This document shows, piece after piece, positions 1 through 6,579 of a DNA stretch of 25,294 nt. The DNA is taken from the NCBI GenBank assembly GCA_002307065.1, contig DBTN01000031.1, positions 41,732-67,025 on the forward strand, read 5' to 3'. The notes below the pieces were generated by a model. That model saw nothing but the letters and a program-made list of their open reading frames with translations. It was not told the DNA's origin and did no database searches. The position numbers and the translations under genes were made by a program. Positions within the stretch are counted from its first letter, which is position 1. The number at the start of each line of letters is the position of its first letter. Source of the stretch: Akkermansiaceae bacterium UBA1315. GTDB lineage: Bacteria > Verrucomicrobiota > Verrucomicrobiia > Verrucomicrobiales > Akkermansiaceae.

Positions 1-81
1 GGGAGGGATTCGAACCCTCGGTAACATTGCTGCTACACACGCTTTCCAAGCGTGCTCATTCGACCACTCTGACACCTGCCC
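1..81 (-). tRNA. tRNA-Ser (anticodon GGA), 3' end cut by the window edge
   Basis: On the minus strand the sequence folds as a class II tRNA. The acceptor 5' strand GGGCAGG lies at 75-81. The anticodon stem (38-42 with 50-54) closes a TTGGAAA loop with anticodon GGA at 45-47. A long variable arm follows, then a 5-bp T stem (3-7 with 15-19) around TTCGAAT. The long variable arm and GGA anticodon indicate serine, reading UCC/UCU codons. Only the first two bases of the 3' acceptor strand lie in the window. The remaining five, the discriminator and any CCA lie beyond position 1, so the gene is partial here and nothing suggests a pseudogene. Confidence 0.93.
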
Positions 82-93
82 TTGGGAGCGCGG

Positions 94-122
94 ACGCTAG
101 GAACTCGCCTGCATCTTGGCAA
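94..122 (-). promoter_or_regulatory. Promoter of the tRNA-Ser gene
   Basis: On the minus strand a -35 box TTGCCA (117-122) is followed, after exactly 17 bases, by a -10 box TAGCGT (94-99, fitting TAnnnT). The mature tRNA begins 12 bases further on. The stretch after the -10 box is GC-rich, as in many stable-RNA promoters under stringent control; that regulatory reading is inference. Confidence 0.6.
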
Positions 123-156
123 GCCCCCATTTGCAATTTTCGATAAATTCCTTTTT

Positions 157-684
157 TCAGGGGTTTCCGACTCGCGCAAGAATCCACAGCAAATCGGACA
201 GTCGGTTAAAAAACAGCCTCACCGCTTCGGGAACCGGTTCGCCAGATTCGTGTAAAACCCAGACCTGGCGTTCAGCTCGCCGCGCCACTGCGCGCGCCAT
301 ATCAAGACTGGCGCGCGCAATCGATCCCTCGGCTCCCGGCCTGGCCCAGCCGGTGAATTTCACACCCTGGCCTTCGTAAAAATGGGCGGTTTCCGAAACC
401 CAATCGACGTCTATCGTGGTCAGACCCTTGTATTTCGCGACATATTGGCCAGCGTCTTCGGGCAAACACGCGAGCTGCCCCATCAGGCCGATCAGTCTTC
501 CCTGGATCCCATCGATCACCCCGATGATGTCCTGATCGGTTCCCGCCGCCCTCGCCAGGCCTAGCGCGGTGTTGAGTTCATCGACGCTGCCTAACGCCTC
601 GATGCGTTGGGAAGTTTTTGCGATCCGTTTGGAAAATAGCAGGTCCGTCTCTCCGGAATCGCCGCGGCCAGTGATAATGCTCAT
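157..684 (-). CDS. PduO-type cob(I)alamin adenosyltransferase
   Basis: Transfers the adenosyl group of ATP to reduced corrinoid to make coenzyme B12; cytoplasmic. The 175-residue product has the PduO-type ATP-binding N-terminus (TGRGDSGET, residues 5-13), a GSVDELN motif near 32-38, a basic helix RAVARRAER near 131-139, and the C-terminal signature FFNRLSDLLW near 158-167, all in the usual order and at the usual length. The start at 684 is chosen because the conserved N-terminus begins there; an in-frame extension to 798 would overlap queE and adds residues foreign to the family. No Shine-Dalgarno is visible. It is divergent from queE, 67 bp apart. No other B12 gene and no cobalamin riboswitch is seen, so it may serve salvage of imported corrinoid. 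Confidence 0.88.
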   Translation of the reverse strand: MSIITGRGDSGETDLLFSKRIAKTSQRIEALGSVDELNTALGLARAAGTDQDIIGVIDGIQGRLIGLMGQLACLPEDAGQYVAKYKGLTTIDVDWVSETAHFYEGQGVKFTGWARPGAEGSIARASLDMARAVARRAERQVWVLHESGEPVPEAVRLFFNRLSDLLWILARVGNP

Positions 685-698
685 GGCCGGAACGTATT

Positions 699-714
699 CA
701 TGGAAAAATCCATG
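699..714. promoter_or_regulatory. Inverted repeat in the pduO-type/queE divergent gap
   Basis: CATGGA and TCCATG form a perfect 6-bp inverted repeat around AAAA, in the middle of the 67-bp gap between two divergent starts. It could be an operator or a short hairpin. No regulator is known for it and the short arms could arise by chance. Confidence 0.25.
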
Positions 715-751
715 TCCATACGCGTTCATCCGTGCTTGTTCTTGGTCACGC

Positions 752-1504
752 ATGAAATTGGCGAAACTCGCAGACGGCCCGGAGATCTTCCACACCATTC
801 AGGGTGAAGGAGTGAGCGTCGGCGCCCCGGCCGTTTTCATCCGTGCTTCGCGTTGCAATCTCCACTGCCATTGGTGCGACACGGATCATACTTGGAATTT
901 TGTCGGCACCCTCTGGACTCACGAAAAGGACACGATCCCCGGTTACCAAAAGCACCGGAAGTCCGAGGTGACCTACGAAATCGAGCCGGTCGACGCCGCA
1001 GAACTCGTCCTCGCCTATCCGTGCAAACGCCTCGTCATCACCGGGGGGGAGCCGCTTTTGCAGGAAAAGGCCTTCCTCGAAATGATCTCCGAAATCCGCG
1101 ACCGGGCGCCCGATTACCAATTCGAAGTCGAAACCAACGGCACACGAATCCCCGGAGAAAAATTCGCCACCGCCGTCAATCAGTTCAACGTGTCGCCAAA
1201 ACTCACGAATTCCGGCATGACGGAGGCGCTGCGAATCCAGCCCGCCGCGCTCCGGTTTTTCGCCCATTCTCCGAAAGCGTGGTTCAAATTTGTCGTCGCA
1301 GCCCCTTCCGATCTTGCTGAAATCACCGCACTTTGCGAAACTCACGGCATTTCCCGCGAACGCGTGCTGCTCATGCCCGAGGGCCGGTTGCCCGCCGAGC
1401 TCGATCGCAACGGACCTTGGCTCGCCGACATTTGCCGCGACCAAGGATTCCGTTTCTGCGACCGGTTGCACATCCGGCTGTGGGGGGACAAACGTGGCGT
1501 CTAA
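752..1504 (+). CDS. queE: 7-carboxy-7-deazaguanine synthase (radical SAM)
   Basis: Converts 6-carboxy-tetrahydropterin to 7-carboxy-7-deazaguanine, the ring contraction on the way to preQ0 and queuosine in tRNA. The 250-residue protein starts with the family pattern GPEIFHTIQGEG (9-20) and VFIRASRCNLHCHWCDT, giving the radical-SAM cysteines C35, C39 and C42 in CxxxCxxC spacing. A TGGEPLLQ stretch (SAM contact) follows, and later VSPKL, also typical of QueE. The start at 752 matches the conserved N-terminus; the in-frame extension to 569 would run across the divergent gene. No Shine-Dalgarno. No queC, queD or queF lies in this window, so the pathway is dispersed. A hairpin follows the stop. 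Confidence 0.93.
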   Translation: MKLAKLADGPEIFHTIQGEGVSVGAPAVFIRASRCNLHCHWCDTDHTWNFVGTLWTHEKDTIPGYQKHRKSEVTYEIEPVDAAELVLAYPCKRLVITGGEPLLQEKAFLEMISEIRDRAPDYQFEVETNGTRIPGEKFATAVNQFNVSPKLTNSGMTEALRIQPAALRFFAHSPKAWFKFVVAAPSDLAEITALCETHGISRERVLLMPEGRLPAELDRNGPWLADICRDQGFRFCDRLHIRLWGDKRGV

Positions 1505-1541
1505 CCCGAACCTTAATTTTTCGTGAAGATCGCGCAACTTT

Positions 1542-1563
1542 CCCGTCGGCGACGGGTTTCCTT
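1542..1563 (+). terminator. Likely terminator after queE
   Basis: A perfect 6-bp stem CCCGTC/GACGGG with a 3-base loop (1542-1556) is followed by a T-rich but interrupted tract. It sits 37 bp after the queE stop and just before the next gene. The weak T-tract limits confidence. Confidence 0.45.
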
Positions 1564-1584
1564 TGCCGTAGACTGATGCCGACC

Positions 1585-1980
1585 ATGACAAAAAATTCTT
1601 CACCGCCCGATGATTCTTGGGAATCCGATGCCGTTTGGGATTTGATCGACCGGTCGCCCGCGCAACCGGTTTCTCCCCGTTTCGCCGATGACACGCTCCG
1701 TGCTGTTCGCCTTTCCGCCGAGGAAACACCTTGGTGGAAAAGCATTTTTTCCCGTCCCGCTGCCGTCGGCTTGCTCGGAGCGACCGCCGCGCTCGCGTTG
1801 ACCGCTTCGGTTTTATGGAAGACTCCCGATGCTGAAATCCCGACGCCCGTCGTGAACGATTCCCCGAACGCCGAAAGCCTTGCGACGATCCAAGACATCG
1901 CCGAAGCGGAAGTGCTGCTCGCGGCCGAGCACCTTGATGATTTCAGCGATCACGAATTGGCCAGCCTGGCCGGATTCTAA
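1585..1980 (+). CDS. Small single-pass membrane protein, anti-sigma-like
   Basis: I do not recognise a named family. The 131-residue product has an acidic, tryptophan-bearing N-terminal segment (SWESDAVWDLIDRS), a SPRFADDTLRAVR helix, a WWKS stretch, one hydrophobic segment near residues 57-74, and an acidic C-terminal tail. The layout (short cytoplasmic helical region, one membrane segment, short tail) recalls small anti-sigma-like proteins that usually follow an ECF sigma gene in Verrucomicrobiota, but no sigma gene is adjacent here. The start could also be ATG at 1576. A TAnnnT box (TAGACT, 1569-1574) immediately upstream would favour 1585 and a nearly leaderless message, though no -35 box accompanies it. 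Function unknown. Confidence 0.6.
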   Translation: MTKNSSPPDDSWESDAVWDLIDRSPAQPVSPRFADDTLRAVRLSAEETPWWKSIFSRPAAVGLLGATAALALTASVLWKTPDAEIPTPVVNDSPNAESLATIQDIAEAEVLLAAEHLDDFSDHELASLAGF

Positions 1981-2024
1981 CTTCCGCGCTTTCCCATCGG
2001 CACTTACCGGTCCAGCTTGCGCGC

Positions 2025-2672
2025 ATGAACCGCGCTTTGATTTTCGATCTGGATGGGACTTTGGTCGATTCGCTCCCAGGCATCACCCATTCGCTCAATC
2101 TCGCGCTGACCGGTTTGAACCTGCCGACGCACTCTCCAGAAGCCGTGCGCGGATTTATCGGAAATGGTTCGCGCGTCCTCGTCACCCGCGCCGCTCCAGA
2201 AGGATCGGAAATCGAGCGGATCGATTCCTTGGAAAACGCTTTTAAAATCGATTACGACGTCAGTTGGCCGGCCGGCACCTTCCCCTACCCCGGAATCGTT
2301 GAACTGTTGGAAAATCTCCAAGCGCTGAAAATCCCGCTCGCGGTCCTTTCAAACAAACCGCATCCTTTCACCGACGCCATTGTCGCCCGGCTTTTTCCAG
2401 AGATCCGATTTTCCGCCGTCATCGGCCAGCGCGACGGCATCCCGCATAAACCGAATCCAACCGGTGCTTTGGAAATTGCCGCAACCTTCGGCCTCGAACC
2501 AGAAAACTGCCTGCTCATCGGCGATTCAACGATTGACCTCGAAACCGGTCGCAATGCCGGCATGCGGACGGTGGCCGTGAATTGGGGATATCACGACGTC
2601 GCCGCTTTGATTTCCGCCAATCCGAATCACCTCGTCGCCGCTCCGGAAGCCATTCTGGATCTGGTGGTTTAG
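2025..2672 (+). CDS. gph: HAD-family hydrolase, phosphoglycolate phosphatase-like
   Basis: A cytoplasmic phosphatase of the HAD superfamily, cap subclass I, likely hydrolysing 2-phosphoglycolate or a related small phosphoester. All four HAD motifs are present in 215 residues: DLDGT (nucleophile D8, acid D10), VLSNK (S109, K111), the lysine in HKPNP (K142), and LLIGDSTID (D167, D171). The helical cap lies between motifs I and II at about residues 15-85. Length matches Gph and PpaX-type enzymes. Substrate within the family cannot be read from sequence, so the symbol is tentative. ATG at 2025 places the nucleophile at the normal distance. No Shine-Dalgarno. A stem-loop follows directly after the stop. 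Confidence 0.82.
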   Translation: MNRALIFDLDGTLVDSLPGITHSLNLALTGLNLPTHSPEAVRGFIGNGSRVLVTRAAPEGSEIERIDSLENAFKIDYDVSWPAGTFPYPGIVELLENLQALKIPLAVLSNKPHPFTDAIVARLFPEIRFSAVIGQRDGIPHKPNPTGALEIAATFGLEPENCLLIGDSTIDLETGRNAGMRTVAVNWGYHDVAALISANPNHLVAAPEAILDLVV

Positions 2673-2675
2673 GCG

Positions 2676-2699
2676 GATCGGTTGGTAGAAAAACCGGTC
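2676..2699 (+). other. Stem-loop between gph and lemA
   Basis: An 8-bp stem GATCGGTT/AACCGGTC, with one T-G pair, closes an 8-base loop 3 bp after the gph stop; the right arm contains ACCGGT. There is no T-tract after it, so it is not a standard intrinsic terminator. It may protect the 3' end of the gph message. Confidence 0.4.
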
Positions 2700-2708
2700 G
2701 GATTCGTA

Positions 2709-2738
2709 TTCGACGAAGCAGAGATTTCCTCCTATATC
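2709..2738 (+). promoter_or_regulatory. Candidate promoter of the lemA operon
   Basis: TTCGAC (2709-2714) and TATATC (2733-2738) are 18 bases apart. A start site about 7 bases after the -10 would fall at or next to the lemA ATG at 2746, giving a leaderless message. The boxes are imperfect. Confidence 0.3.
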
Positions 2739-2745
2739 TTCGCCC

Positions 2746-3372
2746 ATGAGCAAAGTCTGGATCGTTCTTCTCGTCATCGTCGGCCTGATCGCACTGGTCA
2801 TTTTTTCCGGAATCGGCACCTACAACGGCCTCGTCGGAAAACAACAAGGCGTTGATGCCTCCTGGTCGAATGTGCTGAACCAATATCAGCGCCGCGCCGA
2901 CCTCATTCCGAACCTCGTCAAAACCGTCGAAGGTTCTGCGAATTTCGAAAAAGCCACACTGGAAAATGTCATCAATGCCCGCGCCTCCGTCGGTCGCGTA
3001 ACGATCGACGCCAGCAAAGCACCGGATGACGCGGCGACGCTGCAAAAGATCCAGGAAGCCCAAGGCCAACTGACCACCGCGCTTTCCCGCTTGATGGTCG
3101 TTTCCGAAAACTATCCCGATCTGAAAGCCAGCGCCGGGTTCCGCGATCTCCAAGCGCAACTCGAAGGCACGGAAAACCGGATCGCGGTCGAACGCGGTCG
3201 CTTCAATGACGTCGCGAAAGATTACAACACCAGCGTCCGCACCTTCCCCGCCGTTCTTCTCGCAGGCATGCTCGGATTTCATCCCAAGCCGTATTTCCAA
3301 TCGGAAGCCGGTGCGGAAAAAGCGCCTGATGTGAACTTCAACTTCGGCGGCACGCCCGCGCCTGCGAATTGA
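2746..3372 (+). CDS. lemA: LemA family membrane protein
   Basis: LemA proteins are anchored by one N-terminal membrane helix and carry a helical-bundle domain; their biochemical role is unknown, though they often accompany TPM or membrane-protease genes. The 208-residue product has a hydrophobic helix at about 4-22, then the family pattern TYNGLVGKQQGVDASWSN, QRRADLIPNLV and ENVINARA, and the usual late motif NRIAVERGRFNDVAKDYN followed by FPAVLLAGMLGF. The tail is short and disordered. Length is normal. It overlaps the next gene by four bases (TTGA), indicating translational coupling with the TPM protein. Confidence 0.94.
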   Translation: MSKVWIVLLVIVGLIALVIFSGIGTYNGLVGKQQGVDASWSNVLNQYQRRADLIPNLVKTVEGSANFEKATLENVINARASVGRVTIDASKAPDDAATLQKIQEAQGQLTTALSRLMVVSENYPDLKASAGFRDLQAQLEGTENRIAVERGRFNDVAKDYNTSVRTFPAVLLAGMLGFHPKPYFQSEAGAEKAPDVNFNFGGTPAPAN

Positions 3373-4187
3373 TCGCCGCCTGCCCAAACCGGTTTTGGCC
3401 TGCGTTTTTCCTGGCGTGGCTTTTTTGCCTGACCGGTTTGGCGACGCCGGTCCGTGCCGAAGAACCGCTCCCCGCCAGCCCGAGCCCGCACTACGTCCGC
3501 GACGATGCGAAATGGCTCAGCTCGAACGCTTTCGACGCGCTCGATGAAAAGCTGAAGAATTTCGAAAAGGAAACATCGTCGCAGATCGTCGTCGGCATTT
3601 TCCCTCAGCTCCCGGAAGGCGCGGAGCTTTTTGATTTCACCCAGCGGCTTTTCGAATTCTGGAAACCCGGTCTCGCAGACAAGGACAACGGCGTCCTTTT
3701 TGTCATCTTTGCCAACGACCGGAAAATGCGCATCCATACCGGTTACGGCATGGAAGGCGCACTGCCGGACGCGCGGTCCAAGCAGATTCTCCAAGACATC
3801 GTCGCGCCGCCCCTGCGTACCGGAAATCGCGAGTATGCCATCAACGCCGGAGTCGATGCCATGATCGCCGCCACGAAGGGCGAATACACGGGAACCGGTC
3901 AGACGCATCTCAAAGAATCGTCCCGCGGAACCGGTCCGGGATTCATCTTTTTTGTGGTCGTCGGCTTCCTCATTCTTGGCATGATTTTCCCGAGAATTTT
4001 TGGGTCCTCAGATACCGTTTACACCGGACGCGGTCCGTCCCGTTCACGCGGCGGATGGATCGGCGGAGGCCCGCCGTTTGGCGGTGGCGGCGGCTCAATC
4101 GGCGGTGGCGGTGGAGGTTCTTTTGGTGGTGGATTTTCCGGAGGTGGCGGCAGCAGCGGAGGCGGCGGCGCCAGTGGCGATTGGTAG
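3369..4187 (+). CDS. Exported TPM-domain protein (YgcG/Psb32-like) with glycine-rich tail
   Basis: A 272-residue protein with a signal peptide (about 1-30, likely cleaved after VRA), a TPM domain at about 40-172, a membrane helix at about 190-209, and a C-terminal tail (about 228-272) made largely of glycine and serine. The TPM domain shows YVRDDAKWLS, SSQIVVGI, KDNGVLFVIFANDRKMRIHTGYGMEG and PPLRTGNREYAINAGVDAMI, all characteristic. TPM domains are linked to photosystem repair in plants and to membrane stress in bacteria; some have phosphatase activity. The start is TTG at 3369, overlapping the lemA stop; no alternative ATG precedes the signal peptide. Signal and helix place the TPM domain outside the cytoplasmic membrane. 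Confidence 0.9.
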   Translation: MIAACPNRFWPAFFLAWLFCLTGLATPVRAEEPLPASPSPHYVRDDAKWLSSNAFDALDEKLKNFEKETSSQIVVGIFPQLPEGAELFDFTQRLFEFWKPGLADKDNGVLFVIFANDRKMRIHTGYGMEGALPDARSKQILQDIVAPPLRTGNREYAINAGVDAMIAATKGEYTGTGQTHLKESSRGTGPGFIFFVVVGFLILGMIFPRIFGSSDTVYTGRGPSRSRGGWIGGGPPFGGGGGSIGGGGGGSFGGGFSGGGGSSGGGGASGDW

Positions 4188-4197
4188 AAATTTCACG

Positions 4198-4623
4198 ATG
4201 ACCTCTTTTCTAACAGACGAAGAAGAAGCCACGTTGGTCGCAGAAATCCGCCAACAGGAACAACGCACATCCGCAGAGATCCGCGTCTGTATTTGCGAAA
4301 AACTCATCTTTTTCCCCGAACGTTACGCTTGGAGAATGTTCGAAAAAATCGGCATGCGCCAAACCCGCCAGCGCAATGGCGCGCTGATCGTGATCATTCC
4401 TAGCCGGAAAAAAATCGTGATCCTTGGCGATACCGGCTTCGACGCCGTTGTCCCGCCCGGTTTCTGGGAAGAATCCGTAAACGCGATGGTTAAACAGATG
4501 CACCAACTTGGACCGCTCGAAGCGTTACTCGAAGGACTGCGTCGCCTAGGCGACACGCTGGCAATCCATTGGCCAGCGGAGCCAGGGGATCGCAATGAGC
4601 TGCCGGATGAGATCTTGCGCTAG
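4198..4623 (+). CDS. Cytoplasmic TPM-domain protein
   Basis: A second, shorter TPM protein of 141 residues without signal peptide or membrane helix. Visible family features are SAEIRVCICEK (25-35), RNGALIVIIPSRKKIVILGDTGFDAVVPPGFW (split around 59-90) and a C-terminal helix with GPLEALLEGLRRLGDTLA. ATG at 4198 lies 10 bp after the preceding stop. It is the third gene of the lemA operon, so the operon encodes one membrane LemA, one exported TPM and one cytosolic TPM. This lemA-TPM-TPM order recurs in other phyla as far as I recall; the shared function is not established. Confidence 0.85.
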   Translation: MTSFLTDEEEATLVAEIRQQEQRTSAEIRVCICEKLIFFPERYAWRMFEKIGMRQTRQRNGALIVIIPSRKKIVILGDTGFDAVVPPGFWEESVNAMVKQMHQLGPLEALLEGLRRLGDTLAIHWPAEPGDRNELPDEILR

Positions 4624-4782
4624 AGGTTAGGTCAGCGTTTTTAAAGTGCAGAAGAAGAAGATTACGCGGATTATGCAGATTGTTTTTAAATTTAAAGAAA
4701 CCGGTTTTTAAAACCGAAATTCATATCTTCAAATTCGCACAATCCCTCTTCATCCGCGTTCAGAAAAAAAACCCAATCATCT

Positions 4783-5187
4783 TCAGGCCCGATTTCTCTC
4801 ATCCACTTGATCATTCAGCGTGCAGAAATCATAAATCCAGCCAAGCCCGAGAAGCCCGCCGGTGAACATCCAGATCAAACCGGTAACGATTTTCCCAAGA
4901 TACAGGCGGTGGATTCCGAAGATGCCGAGGAAGGTCAGTAAAATCCACGACAACGAATAATCAAACCGTCCCGCCGCAAACCGGTGATCAGCCTCGCGGT
5001 CCATGCTTGGAATCAGGAACAAGTCGATCAACCAGCCGATCCCTAGCAGACCGAAGGTGAAAAACCAGATCGCACCGGTGACCGGTTTTCCATAATAAAA
5101 CCGGTGCGCGCCGGTGAATCCAAAAATCCAAAGGATATATCCAATCGTTTTGCTGTGCGTGTCCGAAACCGGTGATTGCATGCGCAT
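4783..5187 (-). CDS. Membrane protein with two tandem TM2 domains
   Basis: The 134-residue product contains two copies of the TM2 motif. Copy 1 is FGFTGAHRFYYGK... ending GIGWLIDLFLIP (about 22-60); copy 2 is LGIFGIHRLYLGK... ending GLGWIYDFCTL (about 87-124). Each has the HRF/HRL-YxGK turn between two hydrophobic helices and the G(I/L)GW(L/I)xD second-helix signature. Four transmembrane helices are expected. TM2 proteins have no assigned biochemical role in bacteria. M1 at 5187 and M3 at 5181 are both possible starts. The coding region is unusually dense in ACCGGT (six sites in 295 bp). Its 3' neighbour region 4624-4782 is AT-rich, without clear genes. Confidence 0.87.
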   Translation of the reverse strand: MRMQSPVSDTHSKTIGYILWIFGFTGAHRFYYGKPVTGAIWFFTFGLLGIGWLIDLFLIPSMDREADHRFAAGRFDYSLSWILLTFLGIFGIHRLYLGKIVTGLIWMFTGGLLGLGWIYDFCTLNDQVDERNRA

Positions 5188-5203
5188 TTATGCACCAGTT
5201 TTG

Positions 5204-5234
5204 TTTCTCCCGCGACAGGAAATCGCGGGAGAAA
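5204..5234. other. Strong 12-bp hairpin between FMN reductase and TM2 genes
   Basis: TTTCTCCCGCGA (5204-5215) and TCGCGGGAGAAA (5223-5234) are a perfect 12-bp inverted repeat with a 7-base loop. It lies 17 bp beyond the FMN reductase stop and 17 bp before the TM2 start, both on the minus strand. It has no T-tract in either direction; it may act as a terminator with a Rho partner, or as an mRNA 3'-end stabiliser. Confidence 0.55.
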
Positions 5235-5251
5235 TTGGAACGCCAAGCAGC

Positions 5252-5824
5252 TTACGCTTTCAGTTGTTCGACCAAGTCTTTGGCCAGTTTGTTCACTGCG
5301 GTCGTGAGATCGGGATCCACCAACTTCCCGCTCTCATCGAACGCTTCGTAGGCAGCAGGAACGGTGACTTGCTCGGGAAGAACGCTGACGTGGATGTTTT
5401 CCAGCAAAGGGCGAAGCTGTGCCAAACCACGCACTCCACCGTATCCGCTCGGAGACGCAGAAAGGATGGCCGCAGCCTTTCCATTAAACGCCAGCAAGGG
5501 AGCTTCACCTTCCGAATCGGCGCGCGAAACCCAGTCGATCGCATTTTTAAGCGCACCGGTGATGCCGCTATTGTATTCCGGGGAAGCGATGATGAAGGCA
5601 TCACTGCCGACGAATAGCTCTTTGAGTTTTTTCGCCTCAGGTGACTTCCCTTCCGCAGCTTCCAGATCTTCATCGAACATGGGTAAGCGATAGTCACGCA
5701 GTGAAATCAGGGTCACTTCCGCACCTGCTTCACGAGCCGCTTCGGCGGCAAGAGTCGCAAGTTTTTGATTATACGATTCAGCACGCAAGCTGCCGCTGAA
5801 AACAAGAATCCGAGGTTGGTTCAT
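5252..5824 (-). CDS. NADPH-dependent FMN reductase (ChrR/YieF-like)
   Basis: A flavodoxin-fold reductase of 190 residues that uses NAD(P)H and bound FMN to reduce quinones, chromate or azo compounds, usually counted as an antioxidant enzyme. The phosphate-binding loop FSGSLRAESYNQKLA (about 9-23) and the SPEYNSGITGALKNAIDW segment (about 81-98) are diagnostic of the FMN_red family. Length is typical. The true electron acceptor cannot be inferred. It is the third gene after pirin and yceI on the minus strand, but an intrinsic terminator (5852-5886) separates it from yceI, so its expression should be partly uncoupled or rely on read-through. The leader is pyrimidine-rich and lacks Shine-Dalgarno. 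Confidence 0.9.
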   Translation of the reverse strand: MNQPRILVFSGSLRAESYNQKLATLAAEAAREAGAEVTLISLRDYRLPMFDEDLEAAEGKSPEAKKLKELFVGSDAFIIASPEYNSGITGALKNAIDWVSRADSEGEAPLLAFNGKAAAILSASPSGYGGVRGLAQLRPLLENIHVSVLPEQVTVPAAYEAFDESGKLVDPDLTTAVNKLAKDLVEQLKA

Positions 5825-5851
5825 GGGATTAAAAAGGAAAAGGAGTTAAAC

Positions 5852-5886
5852 AAAAAAAGGCGGCGCGGAATCTTTCCTACGCCGCC
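5852..5886 (-). terminator. Rho-independent terminator after yceI
   Basis: On the minus strand a GGCGGCG/CGCCGCC stem (5880-5886 with 5859-5865), with an inner GGAA/TTCC helix, is followed by seven T residues (5852-5858). It lies 12 bp after the yceI stop and 27 bp before the FMN reductase start. Confidence 0.85.
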
Positions 5887-5898
5887 GGTTTCAAAACA

Positions 5899-6522
5899 TC
5901 AGGCCTCTGGCTTGGCCTCGAGTTTCAGCTCGATCACCACTTCGTCGCGAATCAGATCGTCGGTCTTTCCTGCATACACGATGCCGAAGTCTTTGCGATT
6001 GATGTCAAACTTCGCATCGATTTTCAGCGCATCACCGCTTTCCGTCACAGTGGCGGGGAAACTGATATTTTTCGTCACGCCGTGCAGAGTAAAATTGCCC
6101 GATACGGTGTAGCCTTCTGTGCTTTTCGCGACGCTCGTCACGGCAAAGACCGCTTCAGGGAATTTTTCGACGGCGAAGAAATCCTCACTCTTCAAATGAC
6201 CTGTGAGTTTTTCATTATCACTCCAGATCGAGTTGATATCGATCGTGACTTTATGATCGGAGCCGACTGGTGCGCCGTCTTTCACCATGAAATAACCGGT
6301 GAAGGATTTAAACCCACCGTTGTGGCTACCGGTGACTTTCGAACCGACAAAGTTAATCTGTGACTCCGGAGTGAAGACATATTTCACGCCGTCCGCTGCT
6401 GGAGCTTCGTTGCTGACGACGGCTTCACTGACCGTTGCATCGGTGGTCTTATCAGCAGGATTTTCACATGCGGTGAAAACTAGCGGCACGGAGAGGGCGA
6501 TGGCAAGATAGGTGGTTTTCAT
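5899..6522 (-). CDS. YceI-family lipoprotein
   Basis: YceI proteins are secreted lipocalin-like barrels that bind polyisoprenoid or long amphipathic lipids and are induced by base or stress. The 207-residue product begins with a signal peptide ending in VFTAC, a plausible lipobox, so it is probably a lipoprotein. A disordered linker leads to the YceI domain at about 45-205, with YVFTPESQINFVGSKVTGSHNGGF, the KLTGHLKSEDFFAVEKFPEAVF segment, NFTLHGVTKNISFP and FDINRKDFGI. ATG at 6522 is preferred to TTG one codon upstream. It follows pirin by 57 bp, and a terminator follows it. The neighbours suggest a redox or membrane-quinone stress role. Confidence 0.92.
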   Translation of the reverse strand: MKTTYLAIALSVPLVFTACENPADKTTDATVSEAVVSNEAPAADGVKYVFTPESQINFVGSKVTGSHNGGFKSFTGYFMVKDGAPVGSDHKVTIDINSIWSDNEKLTGHLKSEDFFAVEKFPEAVFAVTSVAKSTEGYTVSGNFTLHGVTKNISFPATVTESGDALKIDAKFDINRKDFGIVYAGKTDDLIRDEVVIELKLEAKPEA

Positions 6523-6579
6523 CAATGTATGGTTTTGGTTCGTATGAGAGATAGAAATTAAAACAATCCAAGTGGGAGA

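Noticed and set aside
569..751. N-terminal extension of queE
   Set aside because: Residues before 752 lie over the divergent adenosyltransferase gene and do not resemble QueE.
746..1729. A 327-codon open frame antisense to queE
   Set aside because: Shadows a complete queE; composition is low-complexity and no motif is present.
4624..4782. Possible gene or repeat in the AT-rich gap before the TM2 gene
   Set aside because: Contains an AT-rich palindrome around ACCGGT and short CCGCG-type words, but no coding signature or clear repeat boundaries.
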